Of a stretch of 64,000 nucleotides of DNA, positions 45,648 through 54,242 are shown piece after piece. Below the pieces are notes generated by a model. That model was not told the origin of the DNA and made no database searches. It saw only the letters and a list, made by a program, of their open reading frames with translations. Each line of letters starts with the position of its first letter. Position 1 is the first letter of the stretch. The stretch lies in assembly GCA_964630775.1 (NCBI GenBank), contig CAZVYY010000010.1:1-64000 (forward strand). Reading direction: 5' to 3'. The translations under genes and the position numbers were made by a program. The DNA is from Anaeroglomus sp964630775. Its GTDB lineage: Bacteria; Planctomycetota; Phycisphaerae; Sedimentisphaerales; Anaerohalosphaeraceae.

Positions 45648-46517
45648 ATGAAATGCATTATGTGGTGCACCCTTGCAGCCTTTCTGGCTCTGCCGGCACT
45701 AGCCGAAATCCCATCATCCACTTCCGCCCCTGCCGTTCAGGATAAGTCCGATGGCCTGGATCCCTGGCTGAATAATTATTGCATCAGCTTTTTCAATAAG
45801 GCCCGGTCTGCCAAGATCCTGCCTGTAGGCCAATGGCAAGTCAGCATGAAATATCAGGAATTTGATATGGACCAGAAAGAAAAATATCAGGGCCATTACA
45901 ACAGTATGCCTTCCGGCCAGTACAAAGATCAGGACAAATGGACTCTTTGCATCAGATACGGCTGGATTAAAGACCATCAGATAGCCATCGGGGTTCCCTA
46001 TTTCGACAACAGGTTTAATTACGGCAGCGTTCGCAACAACAGCAGCGGAGTCGGAAACATCTACATCTTCGACAAATGGAGCATCATCAAGGAAACCAAC
46101 AACTTTCCTGCCGTGTCGGTCGATTTCTGGTATTATTTCCCCAGCGGGGATCCGGATCGGATGCTCGGTACCGATGATGATGCCTACAAAGTCACCACCG
46201 AAGTGTCAAAGGCATGGAAGGATTTTTCACTGCATTTGAACCCCGGCTACAAATGGGACAAAAAAGATGGCAATAACAACGAAACGGAATTAAACGCCGC
46301 AATTCTTTTTACCACCATGAAAACCCTCTGGCCGGCCATCGAATACAACTATTTATACAAGGAGGATTCCGGACATTCGCAGGACATCCTGCCTGGTCTG
46401 ATCTGGAAATATCGTAAAGGCGGTTCGATTAAAGCTGCACTGCAAATCAATGTGGATTCCACCTTCAGCTATCGGGACCGCGTGGGGCTGATGTTTTCGA
46501 TTAGTCAGCAATTTTAA
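45648..46517 (+). CDS. Outer-membrane channel-like protein (phenol MetA-degradation family)
   Basis: 289 residues. Signal peptide residues 1-20 (MKCIMWCTLAAFLALPALA). The mature part has about ten or more amphipathic strands, e.g. WTLCIRYGWIKDHQIAIGVPYFDNRFNYG, NIYIFDKWSII and FPAVSVDFWYYFPSGD, ending SISQQF with a terminal Phe. The pattern fits the PF13557 family of outer-membrane transporters found beside aromatic-degradation genes. AAGGAGAG precedes the ATG at 45648. It follows the activase by about 120 nt and precedes the ABC substrate-binding protein by 22 nt, so it may be the outer-membrane gate of the importer. Confidence 0.65.
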   Translation: MKCIMWCTLAAFLALPALAEIPSSTSAPAVQDKSDGLDPWLNNYCISFFNKARSAKILPVGQWQVSMKYQEFDMDQKEKYQGHYNSMPSGQYKDQDKWTLCIRYGWIKDHQIAIGVPYFDNRFNYGSVRNNSSGVGNIYIFDKWSIIKETNNFPAVSVDFWYYFPSGDPDRMLGTDDDAYKVTTEVSKAWKDFSLHLNPGYKWDKKDGNNNETELNAAILFTTMKTLWPAIEYNYLYKEDSGHSQDILPGLIWKYRKGGSIKAALQINVDSTFSYRDRVGLMFSISQQF

Positions 46518-46538
46518 TCTCAGAAAGGAATTTTGGTT

Positions 46539-47684
46539 ATGAAGAAGATACTGTTCAGCTTGTTCGGAATTTGCCTGGTCCTGGCAGGCTGTAAAAAAAA
46601 TGTTCCGCAGCCGCCTGCCGCCACGCCCGCTGCGGCGGTAACAACTTTGAAAATCGGCCATGTAGGACACGATCACCAATTGGCGCTCTACGTGGCACTG
46701 GATTATTGGAACGAATTTCCGGATACGGGAATCCGTCTGAAAACCATTGAAGCCCAGAAATTTTATGAGCTTTACGATAAAGGCACTAAAATCGCAGACC
46801 TCGAAATCATCAAGGTTGGCGGAGGTTCTTTAATGCCGACGGCCCTCGCTCAGGGGGTTATCGATATCGGGATTGGCGGTGTTCCGGCAGTGATGTCGGC
46901 GGCCGACAGCGGCTCCCCCGTCAAACTCATCAGCCCGCTTCATTCCAAGGGCGATATGTTTGTGGTCGCGCCCGCCAATCCAATTACAACCTGGGATGAT
47001 TTTGTCAAAACGGCATTGGCTGCACAAACTCCGATCCGAATCGGTTATAAGGATCCTGCTGCTGTCGCCAAACTGGTCTTCGAACAAGCATTAACCCATG
47101 AGGGCATCTCATTCAGCGAAGATGCCGGCCGACTGGATGTCAAGGTTCATCTGGTTAACGTCAAGGGAGAGAGTAAATTAAATCTCTCGCTGGGCAGCAA
47201 TCTGATTGATGGCTATGTCGGCAACAATCCTCACGCGGCCATTGCAGTGGACCAGAAAATCGGAAAAATCATCTGCGATCTGGAAGACCTGCCCCCGGGT
47301 AATTTCAAGAATCATCCCTGCTGCTGCATTGGGGCCAACACCGACGCCATCCGGCAGAAAGCCCAGGCCATCACTGCCGTGCTGGTTTTATGCAAACAGG
47401 CCACCGCGATGATCAATGGAAATCTTGACAAGTCCGTCGATGCTGCGGTACACTGGTTGGGAACCAGCCGGACCGTGGAGCAAATGAGTATTCCCACCAG
47501 CGGATACGGTATGGACCGGGACAGCAACTGGCAGATGTCAATGGATAATTGGATAATCGCCATGAACAAACTAGGACATTTCAAAGGAAATTTGAAAGGT
47601 TTGACGCCGCAAGAGACCTGTGAGAAAGTGTACGACTTTAGCCTTCTGGATGCAGCGGAGCAGCGTTTTGAAAAAATTAAATAA
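46539..47684 (+). CDS. ABC transporter substrate-binding lipoprotein (SsuA/NMT1-like)
   Basis: 381 residues. The signal ends in lipobox LAGC (MKKILFSLFGICLVLAGC), so it is membrane-tethered. The mature fold starts LKIGHVGHDHQLALYVALDYW, then FYELYDKGTKIADLEIIKVGGGSLMPTALAQGVIDIGIGGVPAVMSA, matching the taurine/sulfonate/nitrate-type binding proteins. The ligand cannot be told. It is followed by a permease whose start overlaps its end by 17 nt and by an ATPase, forming a complete importer. The N-terminal gene order (outer-membrane channel, binding protein, permease, ATPase) supports uptake of one specific compound. Confidence 0.85.
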   Translation: MKKILFSLFGICLVLAGCKKNVPQPPAATPAAAVTTLKIGHVGHDHQLALYVALDYWNEFPDTGIRLKTIEAQKFYELYDKGTKIADLEIIKVGGGSLMPTALAQGVIDIGIGGVPAVMSAADSGSPVKLISPLHSKGDMFVVAPANPITTWDDFVKTALAAQTPIRIGYKDPAAVAKLVFEQALTHEGISFSEDAGRLDVKVHLVNVKGESKLNLSLGSNLIDGYVGNNPHAAIAVDQKIGKIICDLEDLPPGNFKNHPCCCIGANTDAIRQKAQAITAVLVLCKQATAMINGNLDKSVDAAVHWLGTSRTVEQMSIPTSGYGMDRDSNWQMSMDNWIIAMNKLGHFKGNLKGLTPQETCEKVYDFSLLDAAEQRFEKIK

Positions 47685-48522
47685 TACTGAAAAATGGGGA
47701 CAATCCTCCAGCCTGGCAGGCTGGCTGGTTGTCCCCTTGCTCATTTTAGTGATATGGCAGATTGCCGGCCAGCACATCAATAAACCCTGGCTGCTGCCGA
47801 CGCCCATGCGGGTTGCCGAACAGCTTTGTCATCCGATGCGAATCCATTTTAACTCCGGTTCACTGCTGGGAAATACACTGGTCAGTCTTTTGCGTGTATT
47901 GCTCGGATTTTCAGTGGCCGCCGCAATCGGTATTTTATCGGGGCTTTTGCTCGGCTCGTTTAAAACACTGCGAAGTCTTATTGAGCCGATACTGGAAATG
48001 ATACGACCGCTGTGCCCGGTCGTATGGCTGCCATTTGCCATCGCAGTATTTAAACTCAAAACGCTTCCCAATCTATTCGGCATCCGGTATTCCCATACTA
48101 TATTCGACCAGGTTCAGCTCGGGATGCTATTCGTCATCTTCATCGGCGGCTTTTTCCCGATATTTACCAACACCCTCGACGGGGTATTGACCGTACGTCA
48201 GAATTTTATTCTGTTGGCCAGAACACTGGGGGCCTCGCGAGGTCAGATTTTTTATAAAATCGCTCTGCCCGCCGCCATGCCCCAGATTGTAACCGGACTG
48301 CGGCAGGGACTGGGTATGAGCTGGTTCGTCATTATGGCCGCTGAAATGATGGTCGGTGTTCAAAGCGGTATTGGTTATCTGCTGATGTACGCCGCCGATA
48401 ATGCCGCTATGGATCTGGTCATAAGCTGTATGCTGATTATTGGCAGTGTCGGCGCCGCCATGATGTTCCTGATGCGGAGATGCCTGATTCACTACGTAAA
48501 CTGGAAAGGCAGGGAATTTTAA
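47668..48522 (+). CDS. ABC transporter permease (SsuC/TauC-like)
   Basis: About 284 residues with six membrane helices. The EAA loop GASRGQIFYKIALPAAMPQIVTGLRQGLGMSW is the ATPase-contact motif of the importer type. TTG at 47668 is chosen: GGAG lies 7 nt upstream and it overlaps the end of the binding-protein gene by 17 nt. An ATG at 47650 and one at 47620 are in frame. The protein begins LKKLNNTEKWGQSSSLAGWLVVPLLILVIWQIAG. Confidence 0.87.
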   Translation: MKKLNNTEKWGQSSSLAGWLVVPLLILVIWQIAGQHINKPWLLPTPMRVAEQLCHPMRIHFNSGSLLGNTLVSLLRVLLGFSVAAAIGILSGLLLGSFKTLRSLIEPILEMIRPLCPVVWLPFAIAVFKLKTLPNLFGIRYSHTIFDQVQLGMLFVIFIGGFFPIFTNTLDGVLTVRQNFILLARTLGASRGQIFYKIALPAAMPQIVTGLRQGLGMSWFVIMAAEMMVGVQSGIGYLLMYAADNAAMDLVISCMLIIGSVGAAMMFLMRRCLIHYVNWKGREF

Positions 48523-48524
48523 CC

Positions 48525-49310
48525 GTGAGCCATTCCCTCTGCGAAAACCAACATCCATCGCATGCTGAGCAAGTGCCTCTGGTTCAATTTGATGCGGTAC
48601 ACCAGCGATTTCTGTCTCACCATGGACAGGACTTTGAAGCGCTCAAAGATGTGTGCCTTTCGATTCCGCCTCACTCGTTTGTGACGATCGTGGGCGCCAG
48701 CGGCTCAGGCAAAACCACTCTGCTGAATCTGGTTGCAGGACTTATACAGCCAACTTCCGGCAGGATTCAATATCATCCGAAATTGAATCTTAAAACCGAT
48801 ATGGCCTATGTGTTTCAGCATTATACTCTGCTGCCCTGGAGAACGGTGCTCAAAAACATTGCTTTCGGACTGGAATTGCGCGGTATATCCGGGGAGCAGC
48901 GACTTGCTGTTGCACGGGAATGGATTGAGCGAGTGGGATTGCAGGATTTCGAAAATGCCTATCCTCACGAACTATCCGGCGGGATGAGACAGCGGACTGC
49001 CATCGCCCAGGCTCTCGCCATTCAGCCCAAACTCCTGCTGATGGATGAGCCTTTCGGTTCACTGGATGACAACACCCGCACGGAACTTCAGCAGGTCTTG
49101 ATCCAGCTTCAGGCCAACAGTAGAACAACTATTCTTTTTGTAACCCACAATATCGATGAAGCCATCACGCTGGCGGATCGTATTGTAGTGTTCAGCAAAA
49201 CCCCGGGGCGCGTTTTGGCACAAATTCAGACGAATTCCATCAAATCCAAAAATAGAACGGATAAAGAGTTCACCGATCTGTTCATAAAAATTCGAAATCT
49301 CATTGCATAA
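48525..49310 (+). CDS. ABC transporter ATPase (SsuB/TauB-like)
   Basis: 261 residues. Walker A GASGSGKTT at residues 57-65, Q-loop AYVFQHYTLLPWRTV, signature LSGGMRQR, Walker B LLLMDEPFGSLDD, H-loop FVTHNIDEAI. The GTG at 48525 starts 2 nt after the permease stop. This drives the importer. It is followed 14 nt later by selD, and may be cotranscribed with it. Confidence 0.92.
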   Translation: MSHSLCENQHPSHAEQVPLVQFDAVHQRFLSHHGQDFEALKDVCLSIPPHSFVTIVGASGSGKTTLLNLVAGLIQPTSGRIQYHPKLNLKTDMAYVFQHYTLLPWRTVLKNIAFGLELRGISGEQRLAVAREWIERVGLQDFENAYPHELSGGMRQRTAIAQALAIQPKLLLMDEPFGSLDDNTRTELQQVLIQLQANSRTTILFVTHNIDEAITLADRIVVFSKTPGRVLAQIQTNSIKSKNRTDKEFTDLFIKIRNLIA

Positions 49311-49323
49311 AGGATACCATACC

Positions 49324-50877
49324 ATGATTGATACCCAACGACGAAAACGTGTCATGCAGCGTTCCATCGCACTGGGGCACTGCATTTGCGACCCGAAAAA
49401 ACCGTGCCCCTGCGACATCTTCAAACAGAAAAATATCTGCCTGTGTGCCGGCGAGCGGCTGGACAACCCCACCGGCCCGGTGGCCCTGACGCAACTGGTC
49501 GAAAAGGCCGGCTGCGCATCCAAGATCGACCAGGCTTTTCTCAAAGAAGTGCTTGGCGGCTTGACCTTCCCCGAAAATCCGCACGTTCTGGTCGGTGTCC
49601 CCGCCGGCGACGACGCCGGTGTCTATGAACTGGAGGATGGCACTTGCTTAGTCCAGACCGTCGATGTATTCACCCCCGCCGTCGATGATCCATATCTGTT
49701 CGGCCAGATCGCCGCAGCCAATTCCGTCAGTGATATCTACGCCATGGGCGGCACACCGCTGACAGCGCTGTCGGTTCTTGGTTTTCCCGTCCGGACCATC
49801 CCCGACCAGGCCATGGCCGACATCCTCCGCGGCGGCATCGACAAAATGAACGAAGCCGGCGTCGCCATCATCGGCGGCCACAGCATCAATGACCCCCAGG
49901 TCAAAGCGGGCTTTGCCGTCACCGGCGTCATCGACAAAGACAAGGTCAAGACCAATGCCCGCGCCCGGGTCGGCGATGTCCTGATTCTGACCAAACCGCT
50001 GGGCACCGGCATCGTCGCATTCGCCAACCAAATCGGCAGAGCCTCCGCCGAAAGCACCGCCGCCGCCGCCCAGTCAATGACAACCCTGAACAAAACCGCC
50101 GCCGAGCTGATGGTACAGTTTGGCGCCTCCGCCTGCACGGATGTCACGGGATTCAGCCTGCTGGGCCATTTGGCCGAGATGGTCCGCAGAAGCGGCCTCG
50201 ACGCCGAATTGGTCTGGGACGATATCCCCCTGCTGCCGGGGGTACTGGATTATATTGCACAGGGCATCTTCCCCGGTGCCATCGAACGCAACAAGGAATC
50301 CTGCGGTAAGGCCGTCGTTTCCGGCCCGGGAGTCACCGAGGACATGGCCGACCTGCTCTACGATGCCCAGACCTCCGGCGGCCTGCTCATCGCCATCGCC
50401 GCCGACTCTGCCCCCGCCCTGCTGAATGCCCTGCATCAGCACCGGCTCCCCGCCGCCGTCATCGGGAACATGATTGCCGGGAAAGGCATGATTCACATCA
50501 AAACCAATGGCACACGGACCATGCCCGCCAAACCGGCACCGCAAAAACAGCCCCAGCCGCAATCGCAACCGCAGGAAGCCTGCTGCTGCCCGACACCCGC
50601 GACCCAATCGGCCCCGGCTTCCAATGGCACCGAAGACCTGTATAAGCAATTCCTCTCGGCTGTCGGCAGGCCCGGCGGGCTGGATGCCTACACCAAGCAG
50701 GCAATCAATATCGCCTTATCGGTGTTAAGCAAATGCGAACCGTGTTTAAAGATTCACGTGGAAAAGGCCCGAAAAATGGGCTTTTCCCAGCCCGAAATCG
50801 ACGAAGCCGCATGGATGGGGATTGCATTCGGCGGCAGTCCTGTTATGATGTTCTATAAGAGTCTGAGCGAAAAGTAA
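49324..50877 (+). CDS. selD: SelD (selenophosphate synthetase) with N-terminal Cys motif and C-terminal AhpD-like domain
   Basis: 517 residues, three parts. Residues 18-44 hold six Cys (20, 22, 28, 30, 39, 41) in GHCICDPKKPCPCD and ICLCAGE, a probable metal or cluster site. Residues about 47-395 are SelD: the active-site GCASK (Cys64, Lys67), then GVPAGDDAGVYE, QTVDVFTPAVDDP, GGHSINDPQVKAGFAVTGVI, and ACTDVTGFSLLGHLAEM, so it makes selenophosphate from selenide and ATP. A Gln/Pro-rich linker with CCC follows. Residues about 440-517 resemble AhpD/carboxymuconolactone decarboxylase: KCEPCLKIHVEKA is the CxxCxxxH redox motif. It starts 14 nt after the ABC ATPase, and tRNA-Sec lies 60 nt downstream. 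Confidence 0.93.
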   Translation: MIDTQRRKRVMQRSIALGHCICDPKKPCPCDIFKQKNICLCAGERLDNPTGPVALTQLVEKAGCASKIDQAFLKEVLGGLTFPENPHVLVGVPAGDDAGVYELEDGTCLVQTVDVFTPAVDDPYLFGQIAAANSVSDIYAMGGTPLTALSVLGFPVRTIPDQAMADILRGGIDKMNEAGVAIIGGHSINDPQVKAGFAVTGVIDKDKVKTNARARVGDVLILTKPLGTGIVAFANQIGRASAESTAAAAQSMTTLNKTAAELMVQFGASACTDVTGFSLLGHLAEMVRRSGLDAELVWDDIPLLPGVLDYIAQGIFPGAIERNKESCGKAVVSGPGVTEDMADLLYDAQTSGGLLIAIAADSAPALLNALHQHRLPAAVIGNMIAGKGMIHIKTNGTRTMPAKPAPQKQPQPQSQPQEACCCPTPATQSAPASNGTEDLYKQFLSAVGRPGGLDAYTKQAINIALSVLSKCEPCLKIHVEKARKMGFSQPEIDEAAWMGIAFGGSPVMMFYKSLSEK

Positions 50878-50938
50878 AAAGGACACAGAGAGATTTTACC
50901 TTTTTCCCTTTCCCTTTTTTACTTTTTACTTTGCTATC

Positions 50939-51036
50939 GGAGGTGACAGGCAACTGGTGTTGCTCCTGGTCTTCAAAACCAGTGTAGCGGCGGTAAGACC
51001 GTCCTGGGTAGGTTCGATTCCTATTCGCCTCCGCCA
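50939..51036 (+). tRNA. selC: tRNA-Sec (TCA anticodon)
   Basis: 98 nt including an encoded CCA. The acceptor stem has 8 bp (GGAGGTGA / TCGCCTCC with one G-T pair). The D stem is long (GCAAC/GTTGC). The anticodon loop is CTTCAAA with anticodon TCA (50973-50975) on stem CTGGT/ACCAG. A long variable arm follows, and the T arm has GGTTCGATTCC. The eight-base acceptor, long variable arm and TCA anticodon are the tRNA-Sec hallmarks. It lies between selD and the CPTU gene. Confidence 0.95.
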
Positions 51037-51046
51037 TTTTTGATTA

Positions 51047-51075
51047 TCGACAGATAGAACGGTTCAGGATATAAT
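51047..51075 (+). promoter_or_regulatory. Promoter candidate ahead of the CPTU selenoprotein
   Basis: TCGACA (51047-51052), 17-nt spacer, TATAAT (51070-51075). Transcription would start near 51082, next to the ATG at 51083, suggesting a leaderless message, as at panB. The upstream ATG at 51074 overlaps the -10 box. Confidence 0.45.
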
Positions 51076-51082
51076 GCTGTCC

Positions 51083-51331
51083 ATGAGCATTAAACTGCGA
51101 CAACAAGTGGTGATTGCCGTCCTTGTGGTGGGATTGGGACTGCTGGCCTGGGGCGCCAAATTTCACGCCCAGCCGGTCTTTTCCGAAAACAACGACAAGG
51201 GCCTGCTGACCGCCGAATCAAAGCTGATTAAAGAAGTCAGCATCGGCGGCGTGGTCCGCGACCCCTACGGCAAACTGCGTATGACCTACACCGGCGAGGC
51301 TCCCCAGTCTTGCCCCACCTGAGGCAAGTAA
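51083..51331 (+). CDS. Small membrane-anchored selenoprotein with C-terminal CPTU redox motif
   Basis: Conventional reading stops at TGA 51320-51322 after ...APQSCPT. Reading the TGA as Sec gives C-P-T-U-G-K and stop TAA at 51329-51331: an 82-residue protein (Sec80). C-x-x-U is a thioredoxin-like redox motif, and the stop-to-stop extension is only two residues. One membrane helix (about residues 6-23, VVIAVLVVGLGLLAWGA) anchors a short periplasmic domain. A SECIS-like hairpin (51336-51354) follows with the same spacing as in the other selenoproteins. The next gene, a polyferredoxin, begins inside this hairpin, and tRNA-Sec is 46 nt upstream. The start at 51083 is preferred from promoter placement; 51074 is an alternative. 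Confidence 0.75.
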
Positions 51332-51335
51332 AGGA

Positions 51336-51354
51336 GGCCGTGGTGTCCACAGCC
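51336..51354 (+). promoter_or_regulatory. SECIS-like hairpin of the CPTU gene
   Basis: GGCCGTGG / CCACAGCC stem with one mismatch (C-A) and loop TGT (51344-51346). The loop begins 22 nt after the UGA, exactly as in the five family-type hairpins. It overlaps the GTG start of the downstream polyferredoxin gene. Confidence 0.65.
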
Positions 51355-52191
51355 AAACAATCCCCCATACAGAACGTCGTCTCCAAACTCATCGCGTGGC
51401 GAACCGCCATCCAGTCGATGTTTCTTTTGGTCTGGCTGGATCCGCTCAATCTCCGGATGCACACCGTCTGTGCCCCCGTCTTTCATTGTTACGCCTGCCC
51501 GCTGGCGACCTTCGCCTGCCCCATCGGCGTCATCGCCCAGTTTTCGGCCCTGCACCTGTTTCCGTTTATTGCCATCGGCCTGCTGCTTGCTGTCGGGGCC
51601 CTGCTCGGATCGGTCGTCTGCGGATGGATGTGCCCGTTCGGCCTGCTGCAAGACCTGGCCGCCAAAGTCCCCACCCCACGGCTCAAAATTCCGCAATGGA
51701 TGGGCTATTTCCGCTATGTCGTCCTGCTGGGGACAGTACTGGCGATTCCGTATTTCTTCGGTGAAGGCCACCCGCTGTTTATTTGCCGGATATGTCCGGC
51801 CGGCGGCGTCGAAAAGGCCCTGCCCGATGTCGTCTCCGCGGCCATCGGCGGCAATCCCATCCCCTGGCCCAACGCCATCAAAATCTCGATTGTACTGGCC
51901 TTTTTTGTCGCCATCTTTATCACCATACGCCCGTGGTGCCGCATCTTCTGCCCGCTGGGGGCCATCTTCGGCTTCCTCAACCGCTTCTCGCTGGTCACCA
52001 TGGACTTGAAGGAGCATCAATGTACTCAATGCGGACGCTGCCGGACGCTATGCACCTATGGCATCCAGCCCGACAAACAGCCCAACGATCACCGCTGCAT
52101 CCGCTGCCTCGAATGCACCCAGTGCGGCCTGAAAGCGTTGCAAACCAAACTCCTCTTCGACGACCAGCCCCAGGAAGAAAACAAGGCATAA
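51343..52191 (+). CDS. Membrane polyferredoxin (NapH/YccM-like 4Fe-4S protein)
   Basis: About 282 residues. Cys-rich motifs: CPLATFACPIG, CGWMCPFGLLQDL, CRICPAG, CRIFCPLGAIFG, each typical of membrane-bound polyferredoxins of the NapH group. The C-terminus has two ferredoxin-like [4Fe-4S] sites, CTQCGRCRTLC and CIRCLECTQCG. About four membrane helices (IAQFSALHLFPFIAIGLLLAVG and others) are present. It passes electrons between quinol and soluble carriers. GTG 51343 is chosen, with AAGGAGG 5 nt upstream; GTG 51340 and TTG 51310 are alternatives. It is coupled to the CPTU selenoprotein, which may be its redox partner. Confidence 0.85.
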   Translation: MSTAKQSPIQNVVSKLIAWRTAIQSMFLLVWLDPLNLRMHTVCAPVFHCYACPLATFACPIGVIAQFSALHLFPFIAIGLLLAVGALLGSVVCGWMCPFGLLQDLAAKVPTPRLKIPQWMGYFRYVVLLGTVLAIPYFFGEGHPLFICRICPAGGVEKALPDVVSAAIGGNPIPWPNAIKISIVLAFFVAIFITIRPWCRIFCPLGAIFGFLNRFSLVTMDLKEHQCTQCGRCRTLCTYGIQPDKQPNDHRCIRCLECTQCGLKALQTKLLFDDQPQEENKA

Positions 52192-52229
52192 AAAAAGCCC
52201 AACAGGATTCAACCTCTGCCGGGCTTTTT
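52191..52229. terminator. Bidirectional terminator between convergent genes
   Basis: AAAAAGCCC / GGGCTTTTT stem (about 9 bp) with a loop of about 20 nt. Runs of A and T on both sides allow use by the polyferredoxin gene and by the minus-strand gene. Confidence 0.8.
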
Positions 52230-52245
52230 CATTCACAAGATTCAA

Positions 52246-53052
52246 CTAAACCTGCGGTGGCAAATCCACCGTCTCCGCAACCGCTGCTTTTTTACGCAGG
52301 CAGATCGCCTCAAACCGCTGCCGCCAGAATCCATTCACAAAGAACAGAATCAAAAACGGCAGCAATGCCGCATAGAAAAAGGCCGCCCCGACCAGCGTTT
52401 GCAGCAAAAATTGCCACACAATCCCTCGGTCCGGATACTGCATCATTTCGATAATCAGAATCACTGAAAATGGGACAGCCGTCCCAATCAGGCACCCCGG
52501 GATTGCCCACAGCGAAAATCGCAGCCCCGTCATCCGCCTGCGGCTCAGAATAGTCGCAAACGTCAAGGCAATGGTATAGACCCCAAACGAAATGCCTGTA
52601 AAAATTGCCAGCGCCGCCATATAGGTGCTGTCGCCAATATTGATCAGCGCCAGTCCGGCCATGCCCGCAAAAATCAGCAGAGCCAGCACGGCCGTCACAA
52701 AGCGATGCCGCCCGCCAATCCGTCCGGCCAGCAGCCAGACTAAGCAAAAGCTTACAGCAATCGTATTGATAATCGAAACAAAAAGACCGCGAATGTCACT
52801 GGGCATATCAGTCAATGCCGCGACAACCAAAATTGCGGCATAGAACCCTGTCGCCGGAAGCAGAATCCACAGTGCCGCAGGCCGACGGTTTTCTTTAAAC
52901 AGGACATACGCCAGCACCAGCGGAATCCAGAACAGTACGCCAAGTACGGCATACAGCGGACTCCAGGAATACATAATCGGCTGGCCTTCTTTGGGCCCAA
53001 GGGCGCCAATATCGCAGCCTGCCACAATCTTCAAATCACCAAACGCATACAT
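52246..53052 (-). other. Multi-TM domain that continues copy 3 (standalone ORF on conventional reading)
   Basis: From the ATG at 53052 this would be a 268-residue membrane protein (MYAFGDLK start). It lies 11 codons after the copy 3 UGA in the same frame, and no Shine-Dalgarno precedes the ATG; the SECIS hairpin occupies that place. An internal ATG at 52974 (MYSWSPLYAV) has only a weak GAAGG. If the UGA is not read through, this could be an independent gene of unknown function. Segments: about 30-47, 61-79, 86-108, 118-135, 143-165, 175-200 and 215-240. Confidence 0.55.
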
Positions 53053-54219
53053 GGGTACTCGACACGAGTACGAACAGGTGCCGCCTCACCCAAACTCAAA
53101 ATCGCCGGAAGCCAGCAGCATGTCGCCTTTATAAATCTCCACCCTGGGCTTTTTGCTGTCATCGTATCCGGTCACCTGCCGGGCGTCATATTCCTCCCCG
53201 CCGATGCCAACCAGTTTATAATTGAATTTCAGCATGTTGCCAGAGCGAAAGACATCCACCGTATGATTCAGCGGCGCCCCCGCTTTGAACTGGCCGATAC
53301 CCTTTTCCGGCACAGTACACATAAGATTATCAAGACGCTGGGGGCTGATTATCCGGCCTTCTTTGCCTTTCAGGTTCAGTTCTCGACAACGATACTGGCC
53401 TGCCGGAACCGCAACCAGCGTCTGGCTGATTTCCGGAAAAATAATGGTATTGGCACTCTCCAGTGACAGGCTCCGGATTTCCTTGCCCGGAATTTCCATT
53501 TGCCCCATCGCTACGGCCTTATCCGCCAGTACCGCCTGAAGCAGCGGCGATCCATCCTTTTGAGCCCATTGCAGCTTGATCGTATAGTTCGCTCCGCCGA
53601 CAAAAATCATCTCCGGCACCGTCCACCGGGTACGATACCATTGCTCCTTCGAATCCGCCAGGCAGCACAAAAACCGCCGGGCCTTAGATGCACCCGGCAT
53701 ATCGGCCGCCGAAAATTCCCAATCCCGGCCATTCAGTGACATGGTGCCTTTAAAACCGGACCGCAGAGTAAAATAGGGATAAAAATAAGACTCATTGTAA
53801 TTGGATATCCTCGCCTCAATAACATAGTGAAGCGTACCGCACTCGGTCTGACATTCAATCGTAAACAGCTCAAATTCATGCTCAGAACTCGGATATCCTT
53901 CCCGGGTTTTTTCATCCAACATCCCGTTGGGATCATTGGTCAAATCACCATCCCGATTGAGATCGACATATAATTTCTTATCCTGCTTAAGCCAGATAAA
54001 CCCGGACGGTTCCTTTTCGTCCAGCCAGACTCGACCGCGATAGACCTTTCCGCCCGAACTTTGAGGCTCCCTGGCAAACGGCTCATTCTGGCCATGATCT
54101 TCACGCAGGTTCTCGCTAAAACCCTTGTCCTGCCATGTCAGATCAAAGACATACTCCGCCGCCGATACCATCGCCCCGTCATATAGAAAGACAGCCAAAA
54201 TCAAACAAATTCGCTTCAT
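52246..54219 (-). CDS. Membrane-anchored selenoprotein candidate, copy 3 (UGA at 53088-53086 read as Sec)
   Basis: Conventional reading gives 377 residues ending FEFG at TGA 53086. Reading it as Sec378 opens a frame that continues G-G-T-C-S-Y-S-C-R-V-P, then FGDLKIVAGCDIGALG, and runs without a stop into a C-terminal domain with about seven membrane helices to 52246: 657 residues in all. The N-terminal part has a signal (KRICLILAVFLYDGAMVSA) and an EF-hand-like DLNRDGDLTNDP. The start at 54219 follows GAGAGGACAC. The part downstream (52246-53052) is a separate ORF on conventional reading but has no ribosome-binding site. A SECIS-like hairpin lies 14 nt after the UGA. Confidence 0.68.
53055..53071 (-). 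promoter_or_regulatory. SECIS-like hairpin of copy 3
   Basis: On the minus strand GTACTCG / CGAGTAC, 7 bp, loop TGT. The loop begins 22 nt after the UGA. The loop differs from copies 1 and 2 only in its last base. Confidence 0.72.
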
Positions 54220-54242
54220 GTGTCCTCTCAAAATCTACCGTT

